The notes: generated by a model from the sequence alone, not told the origin. A stretch of 64,000 nucleotides of DNA from an endosymbiont of Lamellibrachia barhami (GCF_011947365.2 NZ_JAAVSH020000001.1:3681178-3745177); one strand, 5' to 3'. Counted from the stretch's first letter, positions 37,588-47,329 are shown. A program made the numbers and translations.

Positions 37588-37719
37588 CTGTATGAGGTTT
37601 TCCGGCTCTTCGAGGAGGGCCAACTGCAGCCCTTCGCTGTCGGCAGCGGCTTTCCACGCCTTAAAATCGGCGCCGACCCGTTGGCTCTTGTTGAGCAGTA
37701 CTTGATTGAGATTATCCAT
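37588..37719 (-). CDS. Unidentified third gene of the frd operon, N-terminal fragment
   Basis: An ATG at 37719, six bases after the frdA stop, starts a frame of about 44 residues ([20 protein letters not shown], then [20 protein letters not shown]) before it runs into adapter-like sequence. The spacing suggests a real gene transcribed with frdBA. The product was not recognised and no membrane segment is present in this part. Confidence 0.45.
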
Positions 37720-37725
37720 GAGATC

Positions 37726-39336
37726 CTAGTTGGCTTTGTGCAGGCCGTCGTAGTCCGAGTCGGTCTCGAACTTGGCATAGTCGGGAAACAGCATCGGTCC
37801 CTGATTCTCCATCGGCATATCGGCCAGGGTCAGCTGACGGCGCAGTTCGCTCAGATGTTCGGTGGAGACGTTGCTGTGTGGGCGGCCGTGAACCTCTGTG
37901 GCCGCATGCTCCCCGGCCCTGCGGCCGAAGCTGATGATGTCGAGCAGGGAGTTGCCCATCAGCCGGTTTTTGCCGTGGATGCCGCCACAGACCTCGCCGA
38001 TGCAGTAGAGCCGCGCGGTGGAGCAGCCGTTGCCGTCGATCACCACGCCGCCGTTCTGATAGTGCAGCGTCGGATAGATCAGCAGTGGCTTCTGAGCCGG
38101 GTCGGTGCCGCATTTGCGGCCGAGCTGCAGCAGCTTGGGGAAACGGCTCTTCAGGATGCCGGGATTTCGCAGCTCCACGCCAGGGGTGTCGAGCCAGATA
38201 CCGCGAGTAGTTTCGTTGACCTGAACGCCCCTGCCCTCCTCGCACTCCCGCAGGATTGCGGCGGCGACGTGGTCCCGTGGCCCGAGTTCGTCGACGAAAC
38301 GGTCGCCGAGGCCATTCAGCAGGTAGGCCCCGGCAGAGCGTACCCCTTCTGTGATCAGGGTGCCGGCAAGATGTTGTGGATAGGCCAGGCCCGAGGGGTG
38401 GTACTGGAAGGAGTCGAGATCACGCAGCTTGGCCCCCATCCGGTAGGCCATCACCAAGCCGTCGCCTGTGGCGCCGAAGTGGTTCGAGGTGGGAAATCCA
38501 TTGAGGTGCATGCGGCCGATGCCGCCGGTGGCGAGTATCACCGCCTTCGCCTTCACCAGGGTGTAAGAGCAGTTTTTCAGTGAAGAGACAACCGCGCCTG
38601 CGCAGTGGCCCTGATCGTTGGAGAGCAGTTCCACCGTCGGGTTGTAATCCCAGACTTCGATGCCGGTGTTTGTCAGCGCCTCGCGCAGAACCCGCATCAT
38701 CTCCAGGCCTGTGTAGTCCCGGTAGTAGACGACGCGGGGGGCGGAGGTGCCGCCTGCGCGGCGTGTCAGCAGATCGCCGTACTTGTCCACATCGAACTGC
38801 ATGCCCTGTTGGATCAGCCAGCGGATGACGTCCGGGCCGTCCATCACCATCTGTGCCGCCAGTGGTTTGTCCACATAGTGGTGGCCACCCTTGATAGTGT
38901 CGTCATAGTGCATCTGGGGGGTGTCCCCCTTCTCCACTGAGGTCTGTATGCCCCCTTCGGCCATTACGGTATTGCTGTCACCCAGCCGCAGCTTGGTGGC
39001 AAGGATCACCTTCGCGCCGTTGCGGGCGGCAGTCAGTGCAGCGGTGCATCCGGCGCCGCCGCCGCCTACCACCAGAATATCTGTCTCCACGGTGTTGGCC
39101 CCGGCCAGATCGGCCTCTTCAATACGGGCGTCCGATTGCAGGACGTCGGCCAGTTGTTTATGACAGACATCGCCCTGGTTGGGGCCGACTTTGAGGGTGG
39201 TCATGGAGTCCGGCATATAATCGGGGTGGAACTGCTCAAGCAGATCCCGGGTTTTTGTCGGGTCGTTACTGGGCTCGCGAAAGCGCTGTGGCGTATAGTT
39301 GCCGAGGGCTTCGCTGTAGGGGATTCCGTTGGTCAT
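37726..39336 (-). CDS. frdA: Fumarate reductase/succinate dehydrogenase flavoprotein subunit
   Basis: This 536-residue flavoprotein has the FAD motif [20 protein letters not shown] near residue 87, a flavin-linking-type region [13 protein letters not shown] near 120 and the active-site ALDDSFQ-like segment [14 protein letters not shown] near 305, with [20 protein letters not shown] near 450. It has an ~80-residue N-terminal extension before the FAD site. In the rTCA cycle it reduces fumarate to succinate. It is transcribed after frdB (39-base gap). An L-aspartate oxidase is a possible alternative, but the iron-sulfur partner argues for fumarate reductase. Confidence 0.85.
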   Translation of the reverse strand: MTNGIPYSEALGNYTPQRFREPSNDPTKTRDLLEQFHPDYMPDSMTTLKVGPNQGDVCHKQLADVLQSDARIEEADLAGANTVETDILVVGGGGAGCTAALTAARNGAKVILATKLRLGDSNTVMAEGGIQTSVEKGDTPQMHYDDTIKGGHHYVDKPLAAQMVMDGPDVIRWLIQQGMQFDVDKYGDLLTRRAGGTSAPRVVYYRDYTGLEMMRVLREALTNTGIEVWDYNPTVELLSNDQGHCAGAVVSSLKNCSYTLVKAKAVILATGGIGRMHLNGFPTSNHFGATGDGLVMAYRMGAKLRDLDSFQYHPSGLAYPQHLAGTLITEGVRSAGAYLLNGLGDRFVDELGPRDHVAAAILRECEEGRGVQVNETTRGIWLDTPGVELRNPGILKSRFPKLLQLGRKCGTDPAQKPLLIYPTLHYQNGGVVIDGNGCSTARLYCIGEVCGGIHGKNRLMGNSLLDIISFGRRAGEHAATEVHGRPHSNVSTEHLSELRRQLTLADMPMENQGPMLFPDYAKFETDSDYDGLHKAN

Positions 39337-39375
39337 GGTTACCAGTCTGTTTTGAGATTGCCGGGCAGTCGGGGG

Positions 39376-40002
39376 TTACTGCTTGATCTGCAGATCGCCT
39401 TTGCGGAGCATTTCCAGGCGGTTGATCAGATTTGACGGGCGGATGTGAAAATAGGCGGTGACGCGGCGGGAGAAGAGTCCCACATGGTTGGGGGAGATAA
39501 GTTCCGGGCAGGCGGTCATGCAGAAGTTGCACATCACGCACTCGATGAACAGCTCCCCTGCTTCGCCGAAACGCCCCTTGCTGGCGAGTTCAACACCGCG
39601 TTCGACCTCAATGCCTTTGGGGCAGGACTTGTCGCAACCGCCACAGTGCCGGCAGTGGTCGGCTTCAGGGAAGATCTGATGGAACTTGTCCTGCACCTCC
39701 CAGGAGTTCTTGATCTCTTCCAGTTGGTATGTGTGGTGGGTTGGTGTGGGGAAGACAAGAAAGATGACCTCCATCCCCTCCTCTACCAGCAGCTGACAAC
39801 CCAGCTCCATTTTGAGCTCGTGGTTGTCGGCGCGGCGCACCATGACCCGGCAGGAGCCGCAGACGCCTTCAAGGCAGCCGACACTTTTTACCCGCGGATA
39901 ACCGGCATGCCACAGCGCCTGGATGATCGAAAGGGACCCCGGGGCGGTGATGGACTTGCTGTTGATGGTCAGGTTAACGAGTTGTTCGCTTGTCTCACGC
40001 AT
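39376..40002 (-). CDS. frdB: Fumarate reductase/succinate dehydrogenase iron-sulfur subunit
   Basis: This 208-residue protein has a ferredoxin-like [2Fe-2S] domain (SVGCLEGVCGSCRVMV near residue 40, then ELGCQLL near 66) and two further motifs, HCRHCGGCDKSCPKG near 115 and CVMCNFCMTACPELI near 151, for [4Fe-4S] and [3Fe-4S]/[4Fe-4S] clusters. It passes electrons to FrdA. At 208 residues it is a little shorter than typical SdhB/FrdB. No membrane-anchor gene is visible next to it. Confidence 0.85.
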   Translation of the reverse strand: MRETSEQLVNLTINSKSITAPGSLSIIQALWHAGYPRVKSVGCLEGVCGSCRVMVRRADNHELKMELGCQLLVEEGMEVIFLVFPTPTHHTYQLEEIKNSWEVQDKFHQIFPEADHCRHCGGCDKSCPKGIEVERGVELASKGRFGEAGELFIECVMCNFCMTACPELISPNHVGLFSRRVTAYFHIRPSNLINRLEMLRKGDLQIKQ

Positions 40003-40500
40003 AGATTCTGGAAAAAGTTGTTGTTCAATACATCGATTATCAGGACGCCGTGCAGATATTCGCGGCGTTGTGTCCGTGCGGTGCTTTTGAGGAAATCAGA
40101 ACCCGACTTTTGCCCCATAAGACTAAAGTCGCCAATCCTTATTAAATCAATCGGTTATTATATATTTTTTGCGCTGTTTGCGCACATTCAGGCAAATTTC
40201 AGCCTGTCTGCCCGATTTGTTAATGGCTAATCATAGCGTAACCGGGGGTGGTGGTAAAAAATCTGGTCTATATTTTGAAGGGCGGAAAAATTCTGTTTAC
40301 AGCAGTGTGCATCCAGCACTGCGGCAGTTGAGTACCCATAGCAATAGATGGTGCTGCATGAAGGTCCTGAACATTCGCCGCGAATTACGGCTGCTGCAAA
40401 GGCCAGGATCTATCGATCCCTTTGGAATTATTGTGCAAAGCCAGTTAACAACAACGGTCGATGGTCCCGCCTGAAAAGGCTGGTGCCGAGGAGTTCAAAG
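40003..40500. other. Divergent promoter region between frdB and gltA
   Basis: This 498-base gap lies between frdBA (leftward) and citrate synthase (rightward). The centre (about 40100-40180) is AT-rich and should hold promoters for both. No convincing small gene or shared repeat was seen. An open frame that reads into gltA from 40348 is not family-like. Confidence 0.5.
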
Positions 40501-41796
40501 ATGGCAGACAAGACCTTTACCCTTACCAACGATGAGACTGGTGATGCGGTCAGGCTGATGGTGCGTGAGTCAGTGCAGGGCCCCCCGACAGTCGATGTCA
40601 CCAGTCTCTACCGGCAGATGGGGGTCTTTACCTACGATCCGGGTTTTATGTCCACAGCCAGCTGTAACAGCGGCATCACCTATATCGACGGCGAAGAGGG
40701 GGTACTCGAATACCGGGGTTATCCCATCGAACAGCTGGCGGAGAGTGGCAATTTTATCGAAGTGGCCTACCTGCTGCTCTACGGCGAACTGCCCAATAAG
40801 GATGAGTTGAAAAAGTTTGACGGAGTCATCACCCACCACACGATGATCAACGAGAGCCTGAAGAGTTTTTTCAATGGTTTTCAAAATAATGCCCATCCGA
40901 TGGCGGTCATGGTCGGCGTGGTGGGGTCGCTGTCGGCCTTCTATCACGACTCCCTCGATATCAACGACCCGCGTCACCGGGAGATCTCCGCCCACCGTCT
41001 GATCTCCAAGATGCCCACCATCGCTGCCGCCAGCTACAAACACAGTATCGGCGAGCCGATCATGTATCCGCGGAATAGTCTCTCCTACTGCGCGAACCTG
41101 CTGCACATGATGTATGCCACCCCCTGTGAGGATTATGAGCCGGATCCGGTGGCGGTAAAGGCGTTGAATCTGCTTTTTATCCTGCATGCCGACCATGAGC
41201 AGAATGCCAGTACCTCCACTGTGCGTCTGGCCGGCAGTTCCCAGGCCAACCCTTTTGCCTGTATCGCAGCGGGTATCGCATCGCTCTGGGGGCCGGCCCA
41301 CGGTGGGGCCAATGAGGCGGTGCTGGATATGCTCACTGAGATCGGCGATGTCTCAAATATCGACAAATATATCGCCCGCGCCAAGGATAAGAATGACAAG
41401 TTCCGCCTCATGGGTTTTGGTCATCGGGTCTATAAAAACCGCGATCCGCGGGCGACCCTCACCCGCAAGGTCAGCCACGAGTGTCTGCAGGCCCTGGCGG
41501 ATCAGAACAATCCAATGTTCGAGCTGGCGATGCGTCTGGAGGAGATTGCGCTCAGTGACGAATATTTCATCGAACGCAAGCTCTACCCCAACATCGACTT
41601 CTACTCCGGCATCATCTACCGGGCTTTGGGCATTCCCAACAACATGTTTACGGTAATGTTCTCCATTGCCCGCACAGTGGGTTGGGTGGCGCACTGGCTG
41701 GAGATGATGGACGACCCGCTACAGCGGATCGGCCGTCCCAGGCAGCTCTATAACGGCTATCAACGAAGGCAGTATGTGCCGCTGGATGAGCGTTGA
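40501..41796 (+). CDS. gltA: Citrate synthase
   Basis: This 431-residue type II citrate synthase has [20 protein letters not shown] near residue 42, the histidine of [19 protein letters not shown] near 230 and the catalytic [14 protein letters not shown] near 305 plus the aspartate in PNIDFYSG near 364. It condenses acetyl-CoA and oxaloacetate to citrate, opposite to ATP citrate lyase. ATG 40501 follows CCGAGGAG at 40486-40493. The gene appears single. Confidence 0.94.
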   Translation: MADKTFTLTNDETGDAVRLMVRESVQGPPTVDVTSLYRQMGVFTYDPGFMSTASCNSGITYIDGEEGVLEYRGYPIEQLAESGNFIEVAYLLLYGELPNKDELKKFDGVITHHTMINESLKSFFNGFQNNAHPMAVMVGVVGSLSAFYHDSLDINDPRHREISAHRLISKMPTIAAASYKHSIGEPIMYPRNSLSYCANLLHMMYATPCEDYEPDPVAVKALNLLFILHADHEQNASTSTVRLAGSSQANPFACIAAGIASLWGPAHGGANEAVLDMLTEIGDVSNIDKYIARAKDKNDKFRLMGFGHRVYKNRDPRATLTRKVSHECLQALADQNNPMFELAMRLEEIALSDEYFIERKLYPNIDFYSGIIYRALGIPNNMFTVMFSIARTVGWVAHWLEMMDDPLQRIGRPRQLYNGYQRRQYVPLDER

Positions 41797-41865
41797 TTGG
41801 AGGCGCCCTTACCGTAACTTCTGGTAGGGTGCGCCGTGCGCACCCTGCGTTCTGCGGTATAAATA

Positions 41866-42537
41866 TCAGTCGTCGAGCAGCTTGCCGTCGGGTGAAACGA
41901 CAGGCAGGCCGAAGATTCGCCACAGCTGCATGCCGCCCCGATAGTATTTGATCTTGCCTGCGGGATAACCAACGCTCAGCAGACCCTTGATGGCGGCCGG
42001 CGATTGACCGCACCAGGGGCCGTTGCACCAGAGTACCAAGTGTTTTGCTTTTGAGAAATTCCACCCCTTATCCGTTGCCTCCACACCCAGGCGGGCGAGG
42101 GCGTCCTCCAGGGTCAGGTCGTCGGCGCCCTGTTCCGGATTCAGCTGGTTGAAAGGGATGTTGATGGAGCCGGGAATGGTGCCGCGTTCATGCCACTCCT
42201 CCGTCCTCGCGTCGATCAGCAGACCTGAGCCGTCGGCCAGCGGTCCCTGCATAAATGCCACCAGCTCGACCTCGCCGATGGTCTCCACACTCTTGTCCAG
42301 CTGCATGGGTTGGGCGCAGAAGGGGGGGCAGGGCCGGGAGGTGCGGGCGAAGTTGAATTCAATCGTCGCGTCGGTGTCCTGGTTGCGCAGGATGGATATG
42401 TCATGTTCGCCGTGGCGCACCTGAAACTGATCGACAGTGACGGTGATGTTGACTTCCAGTGCGGCGGCATTGCCGCTGACAAAAAGGAGAAGTAGCAGGC
42501 CGAAGGTTGTTTTTATAGGGGGAATTGTTGTTGGCAT
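41866..42537 (-). CDS. Periplasmic rhodanese-like protein
   Basis: This 223-residue protein has a signal peptide (TTFGLLLLLFVSGNAAA, cleavage near residue 26) and a C-terminal rhodanese domain with GLLIDARTEEWHERGTIPGS near residue 105 and the active-site cysteine in HLVLWCNGPWCGQSPAA near 166. It probably handles sulfane sulfur or thiosulfate in the periplasm, in line with a sulfur oxidiser. A scrambled second copy of the gene lies at 43640-44141. Confidence 0.85.
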   Translation of the reverse strand: MPTTIPPIKTTFGLLLLLFVSGNAAALEVNITVTVDQFQVRHGEHDISILRNQDTDATIEFNFARTSRPCPPFCAQPMQLDKSVETIGEVELVAFMQGPLADGSGLLIDARTEEWHERGTIPGSINIPFNQLNPEQGADDLTLEDALARLGVEATDKGWNFSKAKHLVLWCNGPWCGQSPAAIKGLLSVGYPAGKIKYYRGGMQLWRIFGLPVVSPDGKLLDD

Positions 42538-42653
42538 GGTCCTTACCGGTGGTTTGGCTGGTTCAGGGAATAGCTTAGTTCTACTTTGCCAGATTATCTA
42601 AATCTGACTGCATCTATTCAACTGCCCGGCGAAAGAGCGAAAAGCACGGAATC

Positions 42654-42804
42654 GTAGGATGTGCTGAGCGTAGCGATGCGCATCTGCCGCAATTGATGCG
42701 GTTCGTTACTCGGCAATTGCTCCTGCATCTGACCTCCAGGGATGGAGGAAATGCGGAAAAATTGCAGGAGCAATCTCTGCCATGCAGCCGTCACCACATC
42801 CTAC
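42654..42804. repeat. Dispersed palindromic repeat, GTAGGATG family (copy 4) with nested hairpin
   Basis: The outer element runs from GTAGGATGTGCTGAGCG to CACCACATCCTAC. About 80 bases are inserted in its right half, from GGCAATTGCTCCTGCAT to GCAGGAGCAATC, themselves a hairpin (ATTGCTCCTGC / GCAGGAGCAAT) with a CCTCCAGGGATGGAGG centre. It lies between the rhodanese and hipB genes. Confidence 0.75.
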
Positions 42805-42913
42805 ACGTTACCTCATTGTTCATCATTCGCCGAATACATAATGATTTAAAAATAAGCTTGTAACAAGCATATCCGCTATTAATAGTTTATTAATCAATCT
42901 TTATCTTAAAATG

Positions 42914-42956
42914 TTGACTTCCCGCGTAATACAATCTATTTATAGTTTATAGATAG
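42914..42956 (+). promoter_or_regulatory. Likely hipB promoter with palindromic operator (copy 1)
   Basis: TTGACT (42914-42919) and TATTTA (42937-42942) are spaced by 17 bases, a plausible sigma-70 promoter in an AT-rich spacer. It overlaps CTATTTATAGTTTATAGATAG (42936-42956), where CTAT/ATAG halves repeat, a plausible site for HipB autoregulation. The sequence is identical in the second unit although nearby bases differ. Confidence 0.5.
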
Positions 42957-43003
42957 CCTGTTAATGGCAATATTTACAAGTAAAGGCTTATATTAAAACT
43001 ATT

Positions 43004-43333
43004 ATGAATTATTACTCACTGACCGACAAGGCCGTTCTGTCCGAGCTTGGACAGCGCTTCCGGGAGTTGCGGTTGAGAAAAAATTTCACTCAACAACAGC
43101 TTGCGGATCGAACCCTGCTCTCCCTCTCCACCATCAAGGCCCTGGAGGCCGGCAAGGCGAAGCTCAGCACCCTTGTTGCCGTGCTGCGGGAGTTGGGGGT
43201 GCTGGAGAGTATCGGTGACTTCATTCCCGACCCGGGTGTCAGCCCGCTGCAACTGCTTGAAATGGGTGGGCATAAACGCCAGCGCGCCACCGGCAGTCGC
43301 GGCAGGCAGGATGATAAGGAAGTCGAATGGTAG
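43004..43333 (+). CDS. hipB: HipB-like XRE-family antitoxin/regulator (copy 1)
   Basis: This 109-residue protein has a Cro/XRE helix-turn-helix (LRLRKNFTQQQLADRTLLSL, then STIKALEAGKAKL, residues ~23-55) and a basic C-terminal tail (GGHKRQRATGSRGRQD). It overlaps hipA by 7 bases. In HipBA systems it represses the operon and neutralises the HipA kinase. It is nearly identical to the copy at 44608, with a few amino-acid changes. Confidence 0.87.
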   Translation: MNYYSLTDKAVLSELGQRFRELRLRKNFTQQQLADRTLLSLSTIKALEAGKAKLSTLVAVLRELGVLESIGDFIPDPGVSPLQLLEMGGHKRQRATGSRGRQDDKEVEW

Positions 43334-43671
43334 CGAAGGTCGATACTGCGCTGGTGATGCTCTGGGGCCACCGGGTGGGGGCCGTCTCCTGGCGAGAGGC
43401 GCAGGAACATGCGGTATTCGAATTCGAGCGGGATTTTCTCAACCTCGGGCTCGACCTTTCGCCGGTCCACATGGGGCTGCAGGAGGCGCGAGAGGGGGAT
43501 GGCGTCTACACATTTCCCGCCCTTAATCGCGAGACCTTCAGAGGCCTGCCCGGCCTGCTGGCAGATGCATTGCCGGATAAGTTTGGTAACCGGATTATCG
43601 ACGCCTGGCTGGCGCGCAACGGACGGGATGAAAAGGAGCCGTTACCAGAGTACCAAGTGTTTCGCTTTTGA
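43327..43671 (+). pseudogene. Truncated hipA (copy 1)
   Basis: The first ~103 codons match the N-terminus of the complete HipA at 44931 (LWGHRVGAVSWREAQEHAVF). At about 43636 the frame runs into antisense rhodanese-like sequence and stops after a short unrelated tail. The kinase core is missing, so the product would be inactive. The break coincides with the duplication join. Confidence 0.85.
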
Positions 43672-44141
43672 GAATTCCACCCCTTATCCGTTGCCTCCAC
43701 ATCCAGGCGGGCAGGGCGTCTTCCGAGGTCAAGGTCGTCGGCGCCTGTTCCGGATTCAGCTGGTTAGAAAGGTGGTAGTGGGCGGGAATGGTGCCCGCGA
43801 TTCATACCACTCCTCCGTCCTCCGTCGATCAGCAGACCTGGCCGTCGGCAGGTCCCTGCATAAATGCCACCAGCTCGACCTCGCCGATGGTCACCACACT
43901 CTTGTCCAGCTGCATGGGTTGGGCGCAGAAGGGAGATAGCCGGGAGGAATTGCGGGCGAAGTTGCATTCAATCATCGCGTGGTGTCCTGGTTTGCATAGG
44001 ATGGATAATATCCTGTTGTGGCACACCTGAAACGATCGACAATGACGGTGATGTTGACTTTAGTGCGGAGGCATTACCGCCCATTAAAGAAGAATATTAA
44101 CAGGCCGAGGTTGTTTTATAGGGGAATTGTTTGTTTGGCAT
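43640..44141 (-). pseudogene. Degraded copy of the rhodanese gene
   Basis: The sequence follows 42026-42537 but with many small insertions, deletions and substitutions, so no frame stays open. It lacks the 3' end. The damage stops sharply at the start codon, while the spacer upstream matches unit 1 closely. A true pseudogene would not normally decay faster than its spacer, so poor base accuracy here is a fair alternative. Confidence 0.75.
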
Positions 44142-44257
44142 GGTCCTTACCGGTGGTTTGGCTGGTTCAGGGAATAGCTTAGTTCTACTTTGCCAGATTA
44201 TCTAAATCTGACTGCATCTATTCAACTGCCCGGCGAAAGAGCGAAGAGCACGGAATC

Positions 44258-44408
44258 GTAGGATGTGCTGAGCGTAGCGATGCGCATCTGTCGCAATTGA
44301 TGCGGTTCGTTACTCGGCAATTGCTCCTGCATCTGACCTCCAGGGATGGAGGAAATGCGGAAAAATTGCAGGAGCAATCTCTGCCATGCAGTCGTCACCA
44401 CATCCTAC
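44258..44408. repeat. Dispersed palindromic repeat, GTAGGATG family (copy 5)
   Basis: This is the unit 2 counterpart of the element at 42654-42804, with the same nested hairpin and a few base changes (CATCTGTCGC in place of CATCTGCCGC). It was copied as part of the tandem duplication and did not insert independently. Confidence 0.8.
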
Positions 44409-44517
44409 ACGTTACCTCATCGTTCATCATTCGCCGAATACATAATGATTTAAAAATAAGCTTGTAACAAGCATATATGCTATTAATGGTTTATTAATCA
44501 ATCTTTATCTTAAAATG

Positions 44518-44560
44518 TTGACTTCTCGCGTAATACAATCTATTTATAGTTTATAGATAG
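44518..44560 (+). promoter_or_regulatory. Likely hipBA promoter with palindromic operator (copy 2)
   Basis: TTGACT (44518-44523) and TATTTA (44541-44546) keep 17-base spacing, and the CTATTTATAGTTTATAGATAG element is unchanged from unit 1. Retention of this block while neighbouring bases vary supports a regulatory role. The rest of the 44142-44607 gap holds only the repeat at 44258. Confidence 0.5.
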
Positions 44561-44607
44561 CCTGTTAATGACAATATTCACAAATAAAGGATTATATTAA
44601 AACTGTT

Positions 44608-44937
44608 ATGGATTATTATTCACTGACCGACAAGGCCGTTCTGGCCGAGCTTGGACAGCGCTTCCGGGAGTTGCGGTTGAGAAAAAATTTCACTCAACAG
44701 CAGCTTGCGGATCGAACCCTGCTCTCCCTCTCCACCATCAAGGCACTGGAGGCCGGCAAGGCGAAGCTCAGCACCCTTGTTGCCGTGCTGCGGGAGTTGG
44801 GGGCGCTGGAGAGTATCGGTGACTTCATTCCCGACCCGGGTGTCAGTCCGCTGCAACTGCTTGAAATGGGTGGGCATAAACGCCAGCGCGCCACCGGCAG
44901 TCGCGGCAGGCAGGATAATAAGGAAGTCGAATGGTAG
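44608..44937 (+). CDS. hipB: HipB-like XRE-family antitoxin/regulator (copy 2)
   Basis: This 109-residue XRE regulator differs from the 43004 copy at a few positions (for example MDYY for MNYY, LAEL for LSEL, GALES for GVLES). Its helix-turn-helix is unchanged. It overlaps the complete hipA by 7 bases and is probably the working antitoxin and autorepressor of that pair. Confidence 0.88.
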   Translation: MDYYSLTDKAVLAELGQRFRELRLRKNFTQQQLADRTLLSLSTIKALEAGKAKLSTLVAVLRELGALESIGDFIPDPGVSPLQLLEMGGHKRQRATGSRGRQDNKEVEW

Positions 44938-46244
44938 CGAAGGTCGATACTGCGCTGGTGATGCTCTGGGGCCACCGGGTGGGGGCTGTCTCCTGGCGAG
45001 AGGCGCAGGAACATGCGGTATTTGAATTCGATCGGGATTTTCTCAACCTCGGGCTCGACCTTTCGCCGGTCCACATGGGGCTGCAGGAGGCGCGAGAGGG
45101 GGATGGCGTCTACACATTTCCCGCCCTTAATCGCGAGACCTTCAGAGGCCTGCCCGGCCTGCTGGCAGATGCATTGCCGGATAAGTTTGGTAACCGGATT
45201 ATCGACGCCTGGCTGGCGCGCAACGGACGGGATGAAAAGAGTTTCTCGCCGGTGGAGCGCCTCTGTTACACAGGTCGGCGCGGTATGGGGGCGCTGGAGT
45301 TTCTGCCACCAGTCACCCGGCAGACGGAAACATCGGTGCCGGTTGAGATTGCGGAGCTGGTCACTTTGGCGCAGCGGATCACCACAGAGCGGGGGCGGCT
45401 GGATGTGGAGCTGAATGGTTTTGGCCGTGAAGGGGAGGAGGGGATTCTCGATATTCTGCGGGTTGGCACCTCTGCGGGTGGCGCACGGCCGAAGGCGGTA
45501 ATCGCCATGAATGGGGCGGGCAAGGTGCGCTCAGGGCAGGTCGAGGCGCCTGCGGGTTACGACTACTGGCTATTGAAGTTCGATGGGGTCGATGATCTGG
45601 AGCTCGGCAAGCCAAAGGGTTATGGACGCATCGAATACGCCTACTATCTGATGGCGAAAGCTGCAGGCGTCAGGATGACCGAGTGTCGGCTCCTGGAAGA
45701 GGGGGGCAGGGCGCACTTCCTCACTCGCCGCTTCGATCGGTCGCAGGGCAAAAAACTGCATATGCAGTCGCTATGCGGTGTGGGTCACTACGATTTCAAT
45801 CTGCCGGGGGAGTATGGCTACGAACAGGCCTTCGCGGTGATGCGCCGGCTCAGGCTGTCAAAAGCCGAGGCGGCACAACAGTTTCGCCGCATGCTGTTCA
45901 ACGTGGTGGCGCGGAATCAGGACGACCATACCAAAAACATCGCCTTTCTCATGGGGGAGGCGGGTGTCTGGCAGCTCTCCCCTGCCTTCGATGTGACCTA
46001 CGCCCACAACCCAGCGGGCAGATGGACCCATCAGCACCAGATGACCATCAACGGCAAGCGGGATGGTTTTTCCATGGCCGATCTGCTCGCTGTGGGCGAG
46101 TCGATCAGCCTGCCGAATATTTCCGAGACAATCGATGAGGTTGTCGAGGCAGTGAAACGGTGGCCGGAATTTGCCAGGGCTGCCGGGGTGGAAAAGGCAA
46201 CCGTTACAGCAATCGCCAAACAGCATCGTTTGACCTTTCTGTAG
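44931..46244 (+). CDS. hipA: HipA-like serine/threonine kinase toxin
   Basis: This 437-residue protein has the HipA N-terminal domain (residues ~1-110) and the kinase core: a glycine-rich RVGTSAGGARPKAVIAMN near residue 176, an FLTRRFDR strand near 263, the catalytic NVVARNQDDHTKNIAFLMGE near 325 and LSPAFDVTY near 350 at the metal-binding position. HipA kinases phosphorylate tRNA synthetases or other proteins and induce dormancy; the target here is unknown. It forms an operon with hipB. Confidence 0.92.
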   Translation: MVAKVDTALVMLWGHRVGAVSWREAQEHAVFEFDRDFLNLGLDLSPVHMGLQEAREGDGVYTFPALNRETFRGLPGLLADALPDKFGNRIIDAWLARNGRDEKSFSPVERLCYTGRRGMGALEFLPPVTRQTETSVPVEIAELVTLAQRITTERGRLDVELNGFGREGEEGILDILRVGTSAGGARPKAVIAMNGAGKVRSGQVEAPAGYDYWLLKFDGVDDLELGKPKGYGRIEYAYYLMAKAAGVRMTECRLLEEGGRAHFLTRRFDRSQGKKLHMQSLCGVGHYDFNLPGEYGYEQAFAVMRRLRLSKAEAAQQFRRMLFNVVARNQDDHTKNIAFLMGEAGVWQLSPAFDVTYAHNPAGRWTHQHQMTINGKRDGFSMADLLAVGESISLPNISETIDEVVEAVKRWPEFARAAGVEKATVTAIAKQHRLTFL

Positions 46245-46402
46245 GCTACGGCTTGGTGTGTGGGCGGAAATCGGCAGAAGCAAGCCCTTATCCGATGTAA
46301 CTTACGAACCCGGTTCATGTTTTTCCTCTTCACTCCTCCAGAATTGGGCTGGATGGCCGCCACCCTAATCAAGAAAAGCAGATTATTGGCACTGGAAAGA
46401 TC

Positions 46403-47299
46403 ATGGCTAAGTTGCACAATCTCAATGGACACTCGGTATCGAAAGCGCGCTCGGATATCCGGGATCTGCGTGTCGAGCTGATGAGTCTCTGTTCCCGGGA
46501 AGGGAGAGGCGCTGATCCTCACCGCTCCCGCGAACTGCTGGATGACTACCTCGACTATCTCGATACGGCGCTGTCGGGGCAGGGCAGGAGTATCGATGTC
46601 AGTCAGATCCAGGAGATGCTGCTGGAGGTTTCACAGATTATCCGCTCTGGAAGGGCGGGTGTCTCTGCCGACGACTACCGGAAGATCATCAGTCACTTGA
46701 CCGGCATCTACGCCAAGGGGCTGGCGGAAGAGATGAAATGCCCCTTCATTATCACCTCTGTCGACTATGCGGACGTAATCGAGGCGATCAGCCAGGAGTG
46801 TCCGGCCTTCGACTACAGAGAGGTTATGGGGCAGTTGCTCTACTACATGAGTCAGCTATTCAGAAACAGGAAGGGCAGCTGGATGATGGTCTATGAACGC
46901 CTGCTGTCACTACCGGAATCCATCGATGCGCTCGCCTTGTCGAACCGAAAGACATTTATGGAGATCCAGGAGTGGACGGAGCAGGGTGTCGACAGCCTGT
47001 TTCAGATCTGCCGGGATTACAAAGGGATGATCGGTCAGACAGAGCATGATCTGGCAGGGCTTGAGCGGCGGATTGCGGTACAGAAAGATGAGATGGCGGC
47101 GCAGAAAAACAGTGCTGTCATCGCCTTCGACAGCCTGCGCAAAAAGAGAGTGCTCAAAGCCATGTTGTCGCAGAAGGCACGGCTGATTGAAGAGCTGCAA
47201 TCCAAGCAGATGATCCTGGAACTCGTCGAAAACGATATCCGCGAATTCGAAGAGAAACTGGTGGAACTTCGGCGCGCCTATTTCATTCGGTTGGTTTGA
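46403..47299 (+). CDS. Hypothetical protein with C-terminal coiled coil
   Basis: This 298-residue protein was not recognised. It appears soluble and all-helical. Residues ~205-290 look like a long coiled coil (ERRIAVQKDEMAAQKNSAVI, IEELQSKQMILELVENDIRE). The middle has FIITSVDYADVIEAISQECP near 113. There is no signal peptide or membrane segment. It stands alone after hipA and before repeats. Confidence 0.65.
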   Translation: MAKLHNLNGHSVSKARSDIRDLRVELMSLCSREGRGADPHRSRELLDDYLDYLDTALSGQGRSIDVSQIQEMLLEVSQIIRSGRAGVSADDYRKIISHLTGIYAKGLAEEMKCPFIITSVDYADVIEAISQECPAFDYREVMGQLLYYMSQLFRNRKGSWMMVYERLLSLPESIDALALSNRKTFMEIQEWTEQGVDSLFQICRDYKGMIGQTEHDLAGLERRIAVQKDEMAAQKNSAVIAFDSLRKKRVLKAMLSQKARLIEELQSKQMILELVENDIREFEEKLVELRRAYFIRLV

Positions 47300-47329
47300 T
47301 CCCCAAGCAAGCAGATAGGGAATTTAATT

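Larger units (their letters stand above)
42018..45238. repeat. 1.6-kb tandem duplication (rhodanese 5' part, spacer, hipB, hipA start)
   Basis: Unit 1 covers about 42018-43636 and unit 2 about 43637-45238. From roughly 44141 onward unit 2 matches unit 1 with only scattered substitutions and no obvious indels. In contrast, its first 500 bases (the rhodanese part) carry many indels. The join falls inside hipA of unit 1, so only unit 2 gives a full hipA. It is either a true duplication or an assembly join of two strain versions. Confidence 0.85.

Noticed and set aside
29555..37589. 18-base direct repeats (TCAGTTACGTATTGCTCT) as attachment sites or target duplication of an island
   Set aside because: They match the nanopore adapter end, and the flanking genes differ at each site, so an insertion cannot explain them.
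37590..38583. A long plus-strand continuation of dusA
   Set aside because: It reads through the adapter into the antisense of frdA; only the first 64 codons are DusA.
42654..44408. CRISPR-like array
   Set aside because: There are only two copies from a tandem duplication, with palindromes but no regular repeat-spacer pattern or cas genes.
43004..46244. Two working hipBA systems
   Set aside because: The first hipA is cut after about 103 codons and lacks the kinase core.
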